A stretch of 64,000 nt of DNA from Phenylobacterium haematophilum (GCF_014196295.1 NZ_JACIDK010000006.1:124001-188000); one strand, 5' to 3'; positions 47,870-58,828 are shown, numbered from the stretch's first letter. Translations and numbers: made by a program. The notes: generated by a model from the sequence alone, not told the origin.

Positions 47870-49379
47870 CCGCTGGCTGGAGGCGGCGGAGGGGCGCCTG
47901 GCTTCGACCGCCCTGGAATCGCGCCCCGAACAGATCGGCGTGGTCGAGGAGGTGGGCGACGGGATCGCCTTCGTGAGGGGGCTTCCGGACCTGGCGGCCA
48001 ATTCGCTCATGCGCTTCGAAGGCGGCGCCACCGGGTTCGCCCATACCCTTGAGGACGATCGGGTCGGATGCGTCCTTCTCGACCTGGGTCGGGTCGAGGC
48101 CGGCGAGCAGGTCCATGGCCTGGGCGCGCCGGTGGGCACGCCCGTGGGGGAGGGCCTCCTCGGCCGAATCGTCGATCCCCTGGGCCGGCCGCTCGACGAC
48201 GGGCCGCCGATCAGCGCCGTGCGGCATGATCCGGTGGAACGTGCGGCGCCGAGCATCATCGATCGCGACCTGGTGACGCAACCCCTGCAGACGGGCGTCA
48301 AACTCATCGACGCCTTGCTGGCGCTCGGCCGCGGGCAGCGCGAGCTGATCATCGGTGATCGCGAGACCGGCAAGACGGCGCTGGCGACCGACGCCATCAT
48401 CAATCAGCGGGGCGGCGACGTCATCTGCATCTATGTGGCGATGGGACAGAAATCCTCGTCCGTGCGGCAGGTCATCGATGCGGTCGGAACCTATGGGGAT
48501 CCAAAGCGATGCATCTTCGTGGTCGCTGGGTCGGCGACGGCGCCCGGCCTGCAGTGGGTCGCACCCTATGCCGGCTTCACCATGGCGGAGTTCTTTCGCG
48601 ACCGCGGCGACCATGTGTTGATCATCCTCGATGACCTGACGAAGCATGCCGCGACCCATCGGGAATTGTCCCTGCTGATGCGACAACCGTCCGGTCGCGA
48701 GGCCTATCCAGGCGACATCTTCCATGTCCAGGCCAAGATGCTCGAACGCGCGGCGAAGCTTTCGTCGGACCGCGGCGGCGGGTCGCTGACGGCGCTGCCC
48801 ATCGCCCAGACCGAAGCCGGCAATCTCAGCGCCTACATCCCGACCAATCTCATTTCGATCACAGACGGACAGATCGTCCTCAGCACAAAGCTCTTTGACG
48901 AAGGTCAGAAGCCTGCCGTCGATGTCGGTCTCAGCGTCAGCCGGGTCGGCGGCAAGACCCAGACGCCGGTCCTGCGCGACCTGGCGGAAAACCTTCGGCT
49001 CGACTACGCCCAGTTCCTCGAGCTTGAGCTGTTCACCCGGTTCTCGACGACGCTCGACCCGCACACCCAGGCGCAGATCGACCACGGTCGGCGGATTCGC
49101 GCCATCCTCACCCAACCGCAATATGCGCCCTTGCCGCTCGGGCACGAGGTCGGCGAACTGCTGGCCCTCCACGATGGGATGCTGGATGGCTTGGCGCTTG
49201 ACCAGATCGAGGCGTTCAAACGCCAGCTGGGGCCTTGGCTGGATGAGCGGTGCAAAGGCCCGTTGGCGCGACTCGAGGCCGATGGGCGGGTCAGCGCCGG
49301 CGACCGCGAACAGATCGCAGCGGCGATCACCGCCCTCGCGGCCACCTTCAAAGCCAAGTCCGGTGAGACTCGACCATGA
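47841..49379 (+). CDS. atpA: N-type F-ATPase subunit alpha
   Basis: This 512-residue protein has the N-terminal barrel ([20 protein letters not shown]), Walker [26 protein letters not shown], Walker [10 protein letters not shown] and the arginine-finger region [20 protein letters not shown] followed by [11 protein letters not shown]. All are typical of alpha. The start lies inside atpF (29-base overlap) and its stop overlaps the gamma start. Confidence 0.95.
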   Translation: MPTPLRSSLDRWLEAAEGRLASTALESRPEQIGVVEEVGDGIAFVRGLPDLAANSLMRFEGGATGFAHTLEDDRVGCVLLDLGRVEAGEQVHGLGAPVGTPVGEGLLGRIVDPLGRPLDDGPPISAVRHDPVERAAPSIIDRDLVTQPLQTGVKLIDALLALGRGQRELIIGDRETGKTALATDAIINQRGGDVICIYVAMGQKSSSVRQVIDAVGTYGDPKRCIFVVAGSATAPGLQWVAPYAGFTMAEFFRDRGDHVLIILDDLTKHAATHRELSLLMRQPSGREAYPGDIFHVQAKMLERAAKLSSDRGGGSLTALPIAQTEAGNLSAYIPTNLISITDGQIVLSTKLFDEGQKPAVDVGLSVSRVGGKTQTPVLRDLAENLRLDYAQFLELELFTRFSTTLDPHTQAQIDHGRRIRAILTQPQYAPLPLGHEVGELLALHDGMLDGLALDQIEAFKRQLGPWLDERCKGPLARLEADGRVSAGDREQIAAAITALAATFKAKSGETRP

Positions 49380-50224
49380 CCGCGCTGGTCGACGCACAAG
49401 CCCGTATCCGTAGCGTGCGAAAGCTGAAGATGGTGGTCGACGCGATGCGCGGAATCGCCGCGGCCCATGCTCAGCAGGCGCGAAGCGCGCTCGGCGGCTT
49501 CCGAGCCTATGGCGAGGTCATCAACGCCGGATTGCAACGGGCGTCGACGACCCTCACGCTGGACGCGCGACCTCCAGCCGCGGCCGGGCGCAACGCTGTG
49601 GTCGTCTTCGCCGCCGAGCACGGTTTCGCGGGGGCGTTCTCCGAGCGGGTCTTGGCGTCATTGGGGGCCCACGAAGTCTCGGAGGTCTTCTTGCTCGGCG
49701 GCCGCGGTCTCGTTCTGGCGCAGCAGCGCCGTTTGCCCCTCGCTTGGACGTCCGCGATGGCGAGCCGGATCGCAGGGGTGGACGCCACCGCGCGACGTGT
49801 GGCCGACGCCCTTTACGGGAGTTTCGTGAAGGATCAGATCTCGCGGGCTGAGATCCTCTACACGGTCACGACCGGCGCAACCGGGTTTGCGGCCGTTCGC
49901 AAGCCGCTCCTTCCCCTTGACCTGGGACACGGGCCGACGGCTGGTTCCGGGCCGCCGCCATTGACCAATCTGCCCCCCGGTCGTCTGATCGAACAGCTGG
50001 TGGGCGAGTATATGTTCGCTGAGCTGGCGCTGGCGGCGCTGGAGAGCTTCGCCAGCGAGAACGCCGCGAGGCTGGCGACCATGGAATCGGCGCGTCTCAA
50101 CATCGAAGACAAGCTCGACGAACTGACCCGGCAGGAACGGTTGTTGCGACAAGAACAGATCACCGCTGAGGTGCAGGAAGTGACATCCGGCGCCCTCTCG
50201 GCGGACGATCGGGTCCGACAGTAG
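49376..50224 (+). CDS. atpG: N-type F-ATPase subunit gamma
   Basis: This 282-residue central stalk protein has an N-terminal coiled helix ([20 protein letters not shown]), a Rossmann-like core ([20 protein letters not shown]) and a C-terminal helix ([20 protein letters not shown]) that enters the alpha/beta ring. The sequence is more divergent than in housekeeping gamma subunits, as expected for N-ATPases. It closes the operon and faces the usp gene. Confidence 0.9.
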   Translation: MTALVDAQARIRSVRKLKMVVDAMRGIAAAHAQQARSALGGFRAYGEVINAGLQRASTTLTLDARPPAAAGRNAVVVFAAEHGFAGAFSERVLASLGAHEVSEVFLLGGRGLVLAQQRRLPLAWTSAMASRIAGVDATARRVADALYGSFVKDQISRAEILYTVTTGATGFAAVRKPLLPLDLGHGPTAGSGPPPLTNLPPGRLIEQLVGEYMFAELALAALESFASENAARLATMESARLNIEDKLDELTRQERLLRQEQITAEVQEVTSGALSADDRVRQ

Positions 50225-50346
50225 ACGCTGCGGCTGGCGCGGCGACCCGTGCGCGGTCGTCGACTACGCGCGCCCTGGGCCTCGCAGGCGGTCGTGGTGG
50301 CCCAGAGCGATCCACGCATGACTCCGCCCTGCGAGCCGCCCTGCCC

Positions 50347-51198
50347 TCAATGACTGAGCAGAACGGCGCGGTCTGTCTGGGTGAGGAGGGCGCGGGTGAA
50401 GCCGCCGAACACCCGTTCCTGCAGGCGGCTGTGTCCATAGGCCCCCGCGACGATCAGGTCCGCCTTGCGCCGGGTCGCGATGTCCAGAACCTGCTCGACG
50501 GGATCGGAACCGCGACCCTCTAAGGCGGTCTCAACGGTCGCCTCGACGCCATGCCGCGCCAGATGGGCGGCCAAGTCCGTGAGGCGCAGCATCGCCTCGG
50601 CCGCCTCGTCTGGATTTGCGCAGATTTCCACGACATGAACGGATTGCGCCCGCTGCAGGAAGGGCAGGGCGTCGATGACGGCGCGGCGCGCCTCGCGTGT
50701 CTCTTGCCAGGCGATGACAATGCTGCTCAGCGTAATTTGCGTGGCGCCCGGAGGCGTCATCAGAACAGGCCGACCGGCGGCGAGCACCAGCGGGCCGGCC
50801 AGCGCGAGCCCGTCGTCCCGTCCGGTCCGCGCCATGCTGCGACCGATGAAGATTAGGTCGGCAGCCCGCGCCTCAGCCGCAAGCTTCTGAAGCGGCGCCT
50901 GCATCTGGGCGCGCCATTCGCAGCCCTGCCGCAAAGCTGTCGCGGCGGCGCGGAACTTCGCCTCAGCGCGTTCCAGATCGGCTTCGATCGACGCCAGCTG
51001 GGCCACGATCAGGGGCCCCGCGCCATAGGCGGGACCATCGCCGGCATAGCCGCTGCTGTCGAAAGCGCTCTTGTAGGGTTCGGCCCCGACGCCGATCAGC
51101 TTGGCGTCGAGCTGGTTGGCGAGGTCGACGGCGAGCGCCAAGCGCGCATCCGGCTGGGGTTCGGCCTCCACGGGGACCAGGATGGTGGAGATGGACAT
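50347..51198 (-). CDS. Tandem universal stress protein
   Basis: This 283-residue protein carries two UspA domains. Domain 1 (residues 1-145) starts TILVPVEAEPQPDARLALAV and has a partly degenerate nucleotide site. Domain 2 ends with GAYGHSRLQERVFGGFTRAL, matching the ATP-binding G-x2-G-x9-G pattern. Such proteins accumulate under energy or oxygen limitation. It converges with the N-ATPase operon, with 122 bases between the two stops. Confidence 0.93.
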   Translation of the reverse strand: MSISTILVPVEAEPQPDARLALAVDLANQLDAKLIGVGAEPYKSAFDSSGYAGDGPAYGAGPLIVAQLASIEADLERAEAKFRAAATALRQGCEWRAQMQAPLQKLAAEARAADLIFIGRSMARTGRDDGLALAGPLVLAAGRPVLMTPPGATQITLSSIVIAWQETREARRAVIDALPFLQRAQSVHVVEICANPDEAAEAMLRLTDLAAHLARHGVEATVETALEGRGSDPVEQVLDIATRRKADLIVAGAYGHSRLQERVFGGFTRALLTQTDRAVLLSH

Positions 51199-51342
51199 GG
51201 GCTGACTCCAGGCGCGGTTCCTAACGAGGACGGATCGTGGCGCGCGACCTTACCGCCAGCCGCTGCGGCGGCGTCTGTAAGGGGGGATGACGGGCGACGT
51301 CTTCCTAGAGGCGAGGGACTTCGCGTTGGCATGGAGTCGAAC

Positions 51343-51537
51343 ATGATCACGATCAAGGTGGAGAGGATGAAGTGCGGCGGGTGCGCGGCGTCTGTAAAAC
51401 GCGCCATCGCCGCGGCCGATCCGGACGCCGTCGTCGACGTGGACCTCAAGGGCCATGCCGTCCATGTGCAGAGCGATCGCGACGCCGCGACAATCAGATC
51501 GGCCATCGAACGGGCCGGTTACAAGGTGGTCCTCTGA
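51343..51537 (+). CDS. Heavy-metal-associated (CopZ-like) chaperone
   Basis: This 64-residue HMA domain has the metal-binding site in MKCGGCAASVKRAI and a closing strand ERAGYKVVL. It would carry Cu(I) in the cytoplasm to a P-type pump. The ATG at 51343 follows GGAG; an ATG four codons earlier (51331) has no ribosome site. It lies on the same strand as the second copper ATPase about 2.1 kb downstream. Confidence 0.9.
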   Translation: MITIKVERMKCGGCAASVKRAIAAADPDAVVDVDLKGHAVHVQSDRDAATIRSAIERAGYKVVL

Positions 51538-51661
51538 GCCTCAAGGCGCGCGGCTAGGGTCTGGGGTTGGCGCGGCAGAGGCTCCGCCGCACCCAGAGCA
51601 GGCCTTGTCTTTCGACACGACGGCTCGCGATCCCGGCCGCGCAGCACCCCTATCCGGCCGA

Positions 51662-52579
51662 TCAGGGTTTGGAACGATCATCAGGCCCCACCGTCGCCTC
51701 TGAGGCGACCGTTCCGCCGCGCGCCATCAAGCCAACGCCAAGGAACGTCAGGCCGGCCCCGACGAAGACCGGCCAATCCAGAACTTCGCGGTAGAAGACG
51801 GACCCCATCGCCAGGCCGAAGATCGGCGTGAGGAAGCTGAAGGCGTTGGCCTGGTTCAGCGGCGTCGCCTCCAGGACGGAGAACCAGAGCCAATAGGCGA
51901 GCGCCGTCCCGAGGAGGCCAAGCGCCAGGAGAATCCAGATGAAGGCGAACGACCAGTGGATGTCCGCTGGCCGCTCGGTAAGCGCCGCCGTGAGGATGAG
52001 CGGAAGGCTGCCCATCAGCATCTGCAAGCCCATGGCCATCATGGCGTCGACTCGGCCCGCGATCCGCTTGATCAAGACGTTGCCGATCGTGATGCCCAGC
52101 GCGGCGAGGACGATGAAGCCCACGCCGAGCAGGTAGGTTCGCGACGCGCCAGAGAGGAGCTGCGGCGACGCTATGACAACAATGCCCAGAAAACCCAGCG
52201 CCAGCCCGGCCGCCCCGCGCGGAGTGAGGCGCTCCTTCAGGACCGCGCCCGCCAGAACCGCCGCCAGGAGAGGTTGGGTGTTGGCGATCACCGTGGCGAC
52301 GCCCGGCGCGACATAGGCGGCGGCATGAAACATGCCCACGAAGCCGAGGCTCGTCGCGCCGAACCCGATCAGCGCTAGAAGGCCCCAATCCCGCAATTGC
52401 TTGGGCGCCGGCCGCCGTAGCGTCATCGCGACCAGGGTCAGCGCCGATCCCGCCAGGAGGGCGCGGAGCGCCGCAAAGCTCATATGCGGGGCCAGTTGTA
52501 TTCCCGCTGTGATCAGGGGATAGCAGGCCGCCCAGAGCAACATCACCAGCACGACCTTGAGGATCGAAACGATAGTCAT
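51662..52579 (-). CDS. EamA/DMT-family transporter
   Basis: This 305-residue protein has ten hydrophobic helices in two EamA repeats (first repeat from VVLVMLLWAACYPLITAGI; second from LLGVGFIVLAALGITIGNVL), as in RhaT/YdcZ-type metabolite exporters. ATPLNQANAFSFLTPIFGLA is a typical last-repeat motif. Substrate unknown. No operon partner is seen. Confidence 0.88.
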   Translation of the reverse strand: MTIVSILKVVLVMLLWAACYPLITAGIQLAPHMSFAALRALLAGSALTLVAMTLRRPAPKQLRDWGLLALIGFGATSLGFVGMFHAAAYVAPGVATVIANTQPLLAAVLAGAVLKERLTPRGAAGLALGFLGIVVIASPQLLSGASRTYLLGVGFIVLAALGITIGNVLIKRIAGRVDAMMAMGLQMLMGSLPLILTAALTERPADIHWSFAFIWILLALGLLGTALAYWLWFSVLEATPLNQANAFSFLTPIFGLAMGSVFYREVLDWPVFVGAGLTFLGVGLMARGGTVASEATVGPDDRSKP

Positions 52580-52849
52580 GAGGTGGAAATTTGCCCGGTT
52601 GCGCGACGATCGGCGGGATCGTCGTCCTGTTGCGCCCTTCCGGGGCCGCCTGTCTATGCAAGCATTCAGGATGCGGACGCTCGTACTGTAATGATCGCCG
52701 CAGTGCGCCGTCTATCGTCGTGGTTGGCGCAACTTCCCGGAAGGCGAAGTCGCACCGCCCATCGACCGCACAAGCGCATGTCAGGAGGGGTGTTTCTACA
52801 GGGTTGTCCGACGCGCGCTTGCAATCTTCGACCCTGATGGAGGTCGTCC

Positions 52850-53056
52850 GTGAACGCATTGATCTATTTTCTCGTCTGGGCCGGGATCATATTCGTCCTG
52901 ATGCGCTTCGGCTGCGGCGCTCACGTCATGGGGCATGGCCATCGCCAGGACGAAGACAAGACGGGCCCAAGCCATCGGGCGACGTCGGGCACGTCGCCTA
53001 CGCTTGGGGGCGGCCGGGGCGTGGGGTCCCGCCATGACCACTTGCCGCGTCGCTGA
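52850..53056 (+). CDS. Small membrane protein, YHS-protein-like N-terminus
   Basis: This 68-residue protein has one membrane helix (NALIYFLVWAGIIFVLMRFG), the motif CGAHVMGHGH and a hydrophilic tail. The N-terminal part resembles a group of small metal-locus proteins that carry a YHS domain after this helix; here that domain is absent and the tail ends early. The GTG start at 52850 follows GGAGG, slightly far. It lies upstream of DUF5676 and copper ATPase genes on the same strand. Confidence 0.6.
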   Translation: MNALIYFLVWAGIIFVLMRFGCGAHVMGHGHRQDEDKTGPSHRATSGTSPTLGGGRGVGSRHDHLPRR

Positions 53057-53167
53057 CTTGCGCGCCTTTCACCCCGTGCGGCGGGTCGGTTGTCGACAAT
53101 TTCGCACGTCTGGGGATACCCGTGCCCAAGCGCATTGGAGTGCTGCAACATTCCACTGGAGGACCAC

Positions 53168-53503
53168 ATGGCTGAGGCAAGAACGCCATCAACACCGCCT
53201 CGAGGGAGCCACCTGGCCGCGGATCAGACGCCGGTAAGGGTACCGGTCATAGCGCTTGGCATGAGCCTCGGCCTTTTCCTGGCGACTACCTACGTCCTGT
53301 GCATCGGCTTCGACCTCTTATTCCCGGGCCAGGCCATGTATGAGACGTGGCGTCACCTGCTGCCGGGATTCACCTGGCTCACCTGGCCAAGCTTTTTCCT
53401 CGGGCTCGCCGAGAGCTTCGGCTATGGGTGGTATGTCGCGTTGATCTTCGGCCCGCTGTTCAACGTCTTCGCCGCCATGGGTGAGCGGCCGCGCTCCACA
53501 TGA
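53168..53503 (+). CDS. DUF5676-type membrane protein
   Basis: This 111-residue protein has two main hydrophobic regions. The pattern [40 protein letters not shown] and [20 protein letters not shown] matches DUF5676 proteins found in copper/silver loci. The ATG at 53168 has a good GGAGG site. Role unknown. Confidence 0.8.
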   Translation: MAEARTPSTPPRGSHLAADQTPVRVPVIALGMSLGLFLATTYVLCIGFDLLFPGQAMYETWRHLLPGFTWLTWPSFFLGLAESFGYGWYVALIFGPLFNVFAAMGERPRST

Positions 53504-53684
53504 TCGCCCCCATCGCGTCGGCGACGGGGCCTCGGCGCAACCGTTGTCCCCGATGCGGAGTCGCGACTTCGGCGGTTGTCTACCCCCAGCATCCCGCAAG
53601 GGGAGCGTGAATGTTGCTCGCGCTCTGGTCGGCAGGTTGGCGGCCATGCACAATTGTCAATCGCGCCGAAACGAAAGCCGGATC

Positions 53685-56045
53685 ATGAACAAGCACGATC
53701 GCAGTTCGCCATTGGGCGGGGCCTCGGACTCCGCTGATGCGGCGGTGGCCCGAGACCCGGTTTGCGGCATGAGCGTGAAGCTCGGCGCAGGCAAACCGAG
53801 CCTTGAGCATGCGGGCGTAACCTATCATTTCTGCTCGCGGGGGTGTCACGACAAGTTTGCGGCCCATCCGGAGACCTACCTTTCTCCAAAGGCGACCCGT
53901 GGGGAGGCCAGCCCACTTCCGGCAGGTACGAAATACACCTGCCCCATGCACCCGCAGATCGTACGCGATGCGCCCGGTGACTGTCCGATCTGCGGCATGG
54001 CCCTGGAGCCGATGGGCGTGCCGTCCGCGGATGAGGGTCCGAACCCCGAACTTGTCGACTTCAAACGCCGGTTCTGGATAGGGGGCGCGCTGACGCTGCC
54101 TTTGCTGGTGCTGACAATGGGCCCCTATGTGGGGCTTGGTTTCCTGCGGGAGATCTTCGGCGAGCGCGCGACATTGTGGATCGAACTGGCCCTGGGCACA
54201 CCCGTCATCCTGTGGTCCGGCTGGCCGTTTTTCATTCGTGGCGCGAAGTCGGTGATCAACCGAAGCCTGAATATGTTCACCTTGATCGCCATGGGCGTCG
54301 GGGCGGCCTACCTGTTCAGCGTTACGGCGGTGCTGCTGCCGGGTATTTTCCCGGCCGGGTTTCGAGATCCACAAGGCCACGTCGGCGTCTATTTCGAAGC
54401 CGGCGCCGTGATCATCGTCCTGGTCCTGCTCGGTCAGGTTATGGAACTTGGGGCCCGCGAACGCACCGGCTCGGCGATCCGCGCGCTCCTCGATCTGGCT
54501 GCGAAGACAGCCCGCGTCATCCGCCCGGATGGCCGAGAGGAGGAGATTCCGCTCGAGGCGGTGCAGGTTGGCGACCATTTGCGGGTTCGCCCCGGCGACA
54601 AGGTTCCCGTTGATGGCGTGGTGGTGGAAGGCCGCTCGTCGATCGACGAGTCGATGATCTCCGGCGAACCGGTTCCCGTCGAAAAGGTCGAGGGGGAGAC
54701 GGTGATCGGCGCCACGATCAACGGGACGGGCAGCCTGGTGATCCGGGCCGAACGCGTCGGCGGCGATACGGTCCTCAGTCAGATCGTCGAGATGGTGGCC
54801 AACGCGCAGCGCAGCCGCGCGCCCATCCAGAAGCTCGCCGACTCCGTGGCCGGCCTGTTCGTCCCGGCCGTGATCGGCATCGCCATTTTGAGCTTCATCG
54901 CCTGGGCGATCTGGGGACCGGCGCCGCCCCTGGCCTATGCGCTGGTGTCGGCGGTCGCCGTCCTGATCATCGCCTGTCCCTGTGCGCTGGGGCTTGCGAC
55001 GCCGATGTCGATCATGACGGCGACCGGGCGGGGCGCCCAGGCGGGCGTTCTGATCAAGAACGCCGAAGCTCTCGAGCGCTTCGCCAAGGTCGACACCTTG
55101 ATCGTCGACAAGACCGGCACCTTGACCCTCGGCAAACCCCGGCTCGTCGCGGTCTTGCCGCAGGCGGGCTATCGGGAAGACGAGGTCCTGCGCCTCGCGG
55201 CCAGCCTGGAACGGGGTTCGGAGCACCCGCTCGCCGAGGCGATCGTCACCGGCGCTGAAGACCGTGGGATCGCCTTGACCAAGGCCGAAGGGTTCGAGGC
55301 CGTCACCGGCAAGGGCGTGAAGGGAACCGTCGACGGCCAGCCGGTGGCGCTTGGCAATACGAAGCTGCTCGCGGACTTGGGGCTCGAAGGCGACGCGCTC
55401 TCTGGCGTCGCCAATGCGCGACGTGACGAGGGCGAGACGGTGATGTTCGTTATCGTCGAGTCCAAGATCGCCGGTCTTGTCTCGGTCGCCGACCCGGTCA
55501 AGGAGACCACCCCGGCCGCGCTCAAGGCCCTGCACGCGCTGGGATTGCGTATCATCATGGCCACCGGCGACAATGAACGCACGGCCAAGGCGGTGGCGGC
55601 GCGGCTCGGCATCGACGAGATTCGCGCCGATATCCTGCCAGAAGAGAAGGCGCGCATCATCAAGGCGCTGCAGGCCGAAGGGCGCAAGGTGGCGATGGCC
55701 GGGGACGGGGTGAACGACGCGCCCGCGCTCGCCCAGGCCGATGTGGGAATCGCCATGGGGACGGGCGCCGACGTGGCGATCGAAAGTTCAGGTCTGACCC
55801 TGGTCAGGGGCGACCTCAACGGCATTGTCCGCGCCCGGAAACTGGCGCGGGCGACCATGCGAAACATCAGGCAAAACCTGTTCTTCGCGTTGATCTACAA
55901 CGGCCTCGGCGTGCCCGTCGCCGCTGGTGTCCTCTATCCATCGCTGGGAATCCTGATCTCGCCGATGTTCGCGGCGGCGGCCATGAGCCTGTCTTCTGTG
56001 TCCGTGGTCGGCAATGCCCTACGACTGCGATCCGTGAAGATCTGA
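53685..56045 (+). CDS. Copper-translocating P1B-type ATPase with YHS and CPMHP-type N-terminus
   Basis: This 786-residue Cu+ exporter has a YHS metal domain ([33 protein letters not shown]) in place of HMA domains. A short heavy-metal-binding motif follows ([20 protein letters not shown]), then membrane helices, TGE-type actuator ([12 protein letters not shown]), the CPC motif in [20 protein letters not shown], and GDGVND. The ATG at 53685 is likely; an ATG at 53646 is also possible. With the CPD-type pump at 33179 it gives two non-identical copper ATPases in one island. Confidence 0.93.
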   Translation: MNKHDRSSPLGGASDSADAAVARDPVCGMSVKLGAGKPSLEHAGVTYHFCSRGCHDKFAAHPETYLSPKATRGEASPLPAGTKYTCPMHPQIVRDAPGDCPICGMALEPMGVPSADEGPNPELVDFKRRFWIGGALTLPLLVLTMGPYVGLGFLREIFGERATLWIELALGTPVILWSGWPFFIRGAKSVINRSLNMFTLIAMGVGAAYLFSVTAVLLPGIFPAGFRDPQGHVGVYFEAGAVIIVLVLLGQVMELGARERTGSAIRALLDLAAKTARVIRPDGREEEIPLEAVQVGDHLRVRPGDKVPVDGVVVEGRSSIDESMISGEPVPVEKVEGETVIGATINGTGSLVIRAERVGGDTVLSQIVEMVANAQRSRAPIQKLADSVAGLFVPAVIGIAILSFIAWAIWGPAPPLAYALVSAVAVLIIACPCALGLATPMSIMTATGRGAQAGVLIKNAEALERFAKVDTLIVDKTGTLTLGKPRLVAVLPQAGYREDEVLRLAASLERGSEHPLAEAIVTGAEDRGIALTKAEGFEAVTGKGVKGTVDGQPVALGNTKLLADLGLEGDALSGVANARRDEGETVMFVIVESKIAGLVSVADPVKETTPAALKALHALGLRIIMATGDNERTAKAVAARLGIDEIRADILPEEKARIIKALQAEGRKVAMAGDGVNDAPALAQADVGIAMGTGADVAIESSGLTLVRGDLNGIVRARKLARATMRNIRQNLFFALIYNGLGVPVAAGVLYPSLGILISPMFAAAAMSLSSVSVVGNALRLRSVKI

Positions 56046-56121
56046 AATCGTCGTAGGGCCGTCTTCCACCACTGGGTGAATGACGGGTCCGAAAATCCGG
56101 AAATCGGCAATGAAGGAAGCC

Positions 56122-57456
56122 ATGGGCCACGAGCAGCACGAGGCCGATACGGCGTCTGGAACCATCACCGCGCACTACGCTCGCGACAGCCTTTCGCTGA
56201 TCGGCGCAATCTCCATGGGGACAGGCGTAATGATCGGCGCGGGCATCTTCGCCCTCACCGGACAAGTTGCTGAGCTGGCCGGATCATGGTTCCCGCTCGC
56301 CTTCGTCGCCGCGGCGGTCGTCTCAGGTTTTAGCGCCTATTCCTATGTCAAGCTCTCCAACGCCTTTCCCTCCGCCGGCGGGGTCGCGACGTTCCTGGAG
56401 AAAGCCTATGGCAAGACGTCGGTGACGGCGGCGTTTGCGCTGCTGATGTACTTTTCCATGGTCATCAACGAGAGCCTGGTGGCCCGAACGTTCGGGACCT
56501 ACGCCCTGCGGCTATTCAACATTGGCGAGGAGACCTGGCTGGTGCCGGCGCTCGGCGTCGGTCTGCTCGGGATCGCGTTTCTGGTCAATGTGATCGGCAA
56601 TCGCCTCATCCAGTCTCTGTCTCTCGTCCTGGTCGTCCTCAAGGTCGGCGGCATCATGATCTTCGCCCTCGCAGGACTCTGGGTGGCGGGGGTCTCCTTC
56701 GATTCCGCGACCGTGGCGCCACAGGAGACCTCAGTCGGGGGATTCCTGGGGGCGGTCGCGCTCGGCATCCTCGCCTACAAGGGGTTCACGACGATCACCA
56801 ACAGCGGCGGTGAGATCGTTGATCCCCATCGCGATATCGGCCGCGCCATCATCTACTCGCTGATCATCGGCATGGTGGTCTATGTGCTGGTCGCCTTGGC
56901 CGTCGCGGGCAACCTGACGCTCGAAGAGATAGTTGCGGCGAAGAATTCCACGTTGGCCGAGGCCGCGCGCCCTGCCTTTGGAGACGCCGGCGAAATCTTC
57001 ACCATCGTCTTCGCCGTGATCGCCACGGCGTCAGGCGTCATCGCCAGCGTGTTCGCCGGCTCCCGGATGTTGGCGATGCTCACGGAGATGAAGCTGGTGC
57101 CGCACCGTCATTTCGGCATGTCCGGCAAGCTCCAAGGCCATACGCTCGTCTACACGATCGTCGCGGCGATGGTTCTGACGATCTTCTTCGATCTGTCGCG
57201 GATCGCCGCCCTGGGCGCGATCTTCTACATCATCATGGACATCTCTATTCACTGGGGGCTTCTGCGACATCTCCGAAAAGAGACGGGCGCGTCGGCGGCG
57301 ATCCTGCTCACCGCCATCGTGCTTGATGTGGTCGTCCTGAGCGCCCTGCTGATCATCAAGGGGCGCGCGGATCCGACGGTCATCTATGTCGCCGTCGCCG
57401 GCTTGGCGGCTCTGTTTGGCGGCGAGAGGATATTCCTGCGACTGGCTCGTCATTGA
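56122..57456 (+). CDS. APC-family amino acid permease
   Basis: This protein of about 444 residues has 11-12 hydrophobic helices. The APC signature is in helix 1 (SLIGAISMGTGVMIGAGIFA) and further helices carry LSNAFPSAGGVATFLEKAYG and the ITNSGGEIVDPHRDIGRAII segment typical of the family. The ATG at 56122 is chosen for its AAGGA ribosome site; starts at 56110 and 56080 are possible. It lies just after the copper ATPase. Substrate unknown. Confidence 0.88.
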   Translation: MGHEQHEADTASGTITAHYARDSLSLIGAISMGTGVMIGAGIFALTGQVAELAGSWFPLAFVAAAVVSGFSAYSYVKLSNAFPSAGGVATFLEKAYGKTSVTAAFALLMYFSMVINESLVARTFGTYALRLFNIGEETWLVPALGVGLLGIAFLVNVIGNRLIQSLSLVLVVLKVGGIMIFALAGLWVAGVSFDSATVAPQETSVGGFLGAVALGILAYKGFTTITNSGGEIVDPHRDIGRAIIYSLIIGMVVYVLVALAVAGNLTLEEIVAAKNSTLAEAARPAFGDAGEIFTIVFAVIATASGVIASVFAGSRMLAMLTEMKLVPHRHFGMSGKLQGHTLVYTIVAAMVLTIFFDLSRIAALGAIFYIIMDISIHWGLLRHLRKETGASAAILLTAIVLDVVVLSALLIIKGRADPTVIYVAVAGLAALFGGERIFLRLARH

Positions 57457-57562
57457 GGATCCGTCAGCCGCAACCTCGACGCTGAACCCATGGCGTCCAC
57501 GACTTGCCACAGCGGTGCGCCGGGCCAGCTTCAGACGCCGCGCCCTTGCAGGGGCCGGCGGA

Positions 57563-58375
57563 TCATAGGGTGTCGGCCGCCCAGATGACCGGAAGGAAGT
57601 CTTCACGTCTGAGGGCCGCCCTGCCGATGAGGAGGCCGCCGACCTTTGGAAGCCTCAGGATGTCCGCGGCGTTTTCCGCATCGACGGAGCCGCCGTAAAG
57701 AATCGGGACCTGCCTGGCGGCGGCGCCGATCATCTTCACCAATGCTGCATGTATCCGCGCATGCGCCGCTTCAATGTCGTCGGATCTCGGCGCCATGCCT
57801 GCGCCGATCGCCCAGACCGGTTCATAGGCGATGGCGAACGCGCCGCCTGCCGGGATCCCGCTGACGCACCGCTCCACCTGCTCGCCGATCACCGCCAGCG
57901 CCCGACCCGCGGCGCGATCGTCCAACTGCTCGCCGAGGCACAGAATCGGCCGCAACCCCGCCTGCACGGCCGCGGCGGCCTTCGCGGCGACGTCCGGGTC
58001 CGTCTCGCCATAGGTCGCGCGCCGCTCGGCGTGTCCCAGGATAACGAACCGGGCGCCCGCATCCACCAGCATGGCCGCCGAAATATCGCCGGTGAAGGCG
58101 CCGCTGGGCTCGGCGCGGCAATCCTGCCCGCCAATCTCGATTCCGGTCCCGCGCAGCACCTCGGCCATCCTCGCGACCAGGGTGGCTGGTGGACAGATGA
58201 CGGTCCTTGCGCGCGAGGGATGGGCGGCCAGCGCTTTCGCCAGCCCGCAGACCTCTGGCAGGTCCTCCGCAAGCCCGTTCATCTTCCAGTTGCCGACAAT
58301 CAGCGGCCGCCCGTCGAGACCATCGCATTCGCGACCCGCCGCGGGGTCCCCTGTCTTTGGGAAGCTCGTCGACAT
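57563..58375 (-). CDS. tpiA: Triosephosphate isomerase
   Basis: This 270-residue TIM-barrel enzyme interconverts DHAP and glyceraldehyde 3-phosphate. The catalytic lysine is in VGNWKMNG, the catalytic histidine in LGHAERR (most family members read GHSER) and the catalytic glutamate in AYEPVWAIGAG. The phosphate loop reads LYGGSVDAENA and then GLLIGRAAL where GGASL or GRASL is usual. It has about 20 extra N-terminal residues. It is probably a second tpi copy that works with pfkB, ppsA and pgk nearby (inference). Confidence 0.93.
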   Translation of the reverse strand: MSTSFPKTGDPAAGRECDGLDGRPLIVGNWKMNGLAEDLPEVCGLAKALAAHPSRARTVICPPATLVARMAEVLRGTGIEIGGQDCRAEPSGAFTGDISAAMLVDAGARFVILGHAERRATYGETDPDVAAKAAAAVQAGLRPILCLGEQLDDRAAGRALAVIGEQVERCVSGIPAGGAFAIAYEPVWAIGAGMAPRSDDIEAAHARIHAALVKMIGAAARQVPILYGGSVDAENAADILRLPKVGGLLIGRAALRREDFLPVIWAADTL

Positions 58376-58393
58376 ACGCAGACCCTCTGCCGC

Positions 58394-58828
58394 TCAGCTG
58401 AAATCGACGACCCCCAGGATCATGCCGACTCGACCGTCACCCCACATGGGCAGCAGCAGGCGAGAATAGGCGGGGGAGGGTGCAGACGGCGTCGCGGGTC
58501 CGAAGTGCGACGGCCCGGCGGCTTCAACGGTCGCGCTGCACTGCGACAGCAGGAAGTCGAACGGCGCGCCCAAATCCACCTCATCGAGGAATTCGCCCTC
58601 GATGGCCCGTTCGGTCAGGGCCTTGCCCACCGTATTGAGCCGAAACCGCTCCGGCCGCTGAAAGACGTCGATCAGGAAGAGGCGATCGGCCAAGTCGGGC
58701 AGATCGGTGAGCTTGGCGTCATCCCAAAACGGCATCTCTGCGCGGCCGCGCAGGAGCCCCTCCCAATAGGCGTGGACCCGCAAGAGGTCGGGTGGGAGAT
58801 GGGCGGGGAGGGGGTAGGGGTGCTTCAC
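58394..58828 (-). CDS. PAS-domain protein
   Basis: This protein of about 144 residues has a PAS-like pattern: AHLPPDLLRVHAYWEGLLRG, MPFWDDAKLTDLPDLADRLF, LIDVFQRPERFRLNTVGKAL and the final LPMWGDGRVGMILGVVDF. It has no kinase or other output domain, so it resembles small PAS proteins found with stress genes in alphaproteobacteria. The GTG at 58828 is the suggested start; the frame is open to 58894, but that extension includes unlikely sequence. It lies just upstream of tpiA on the same strand (18-base gap). Confidence 0.7.
   Translation of the reverse strand: MKHPYPLPAHLPPDLLRVHAYWEGLLRGRAEMPFWDDAKLTDLPDLADRLFLIDVFQRPERFRLNTVGKALTERAIEGEFLDEVDLGAPFDFLLSQCSATVEAAGPSHFGPATPSAPSPAYSRLLLPMWGDGRVGMILGVVDFS

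Noticed and set aside
53580..55535. 651-codon open frame opposite to the second copper ATPase
   Set aside because: Antisense shadow of a gene with complete P-type ATPase motifs; composition is dominated by Arg, Asp, Gln and His with no domain pattern.
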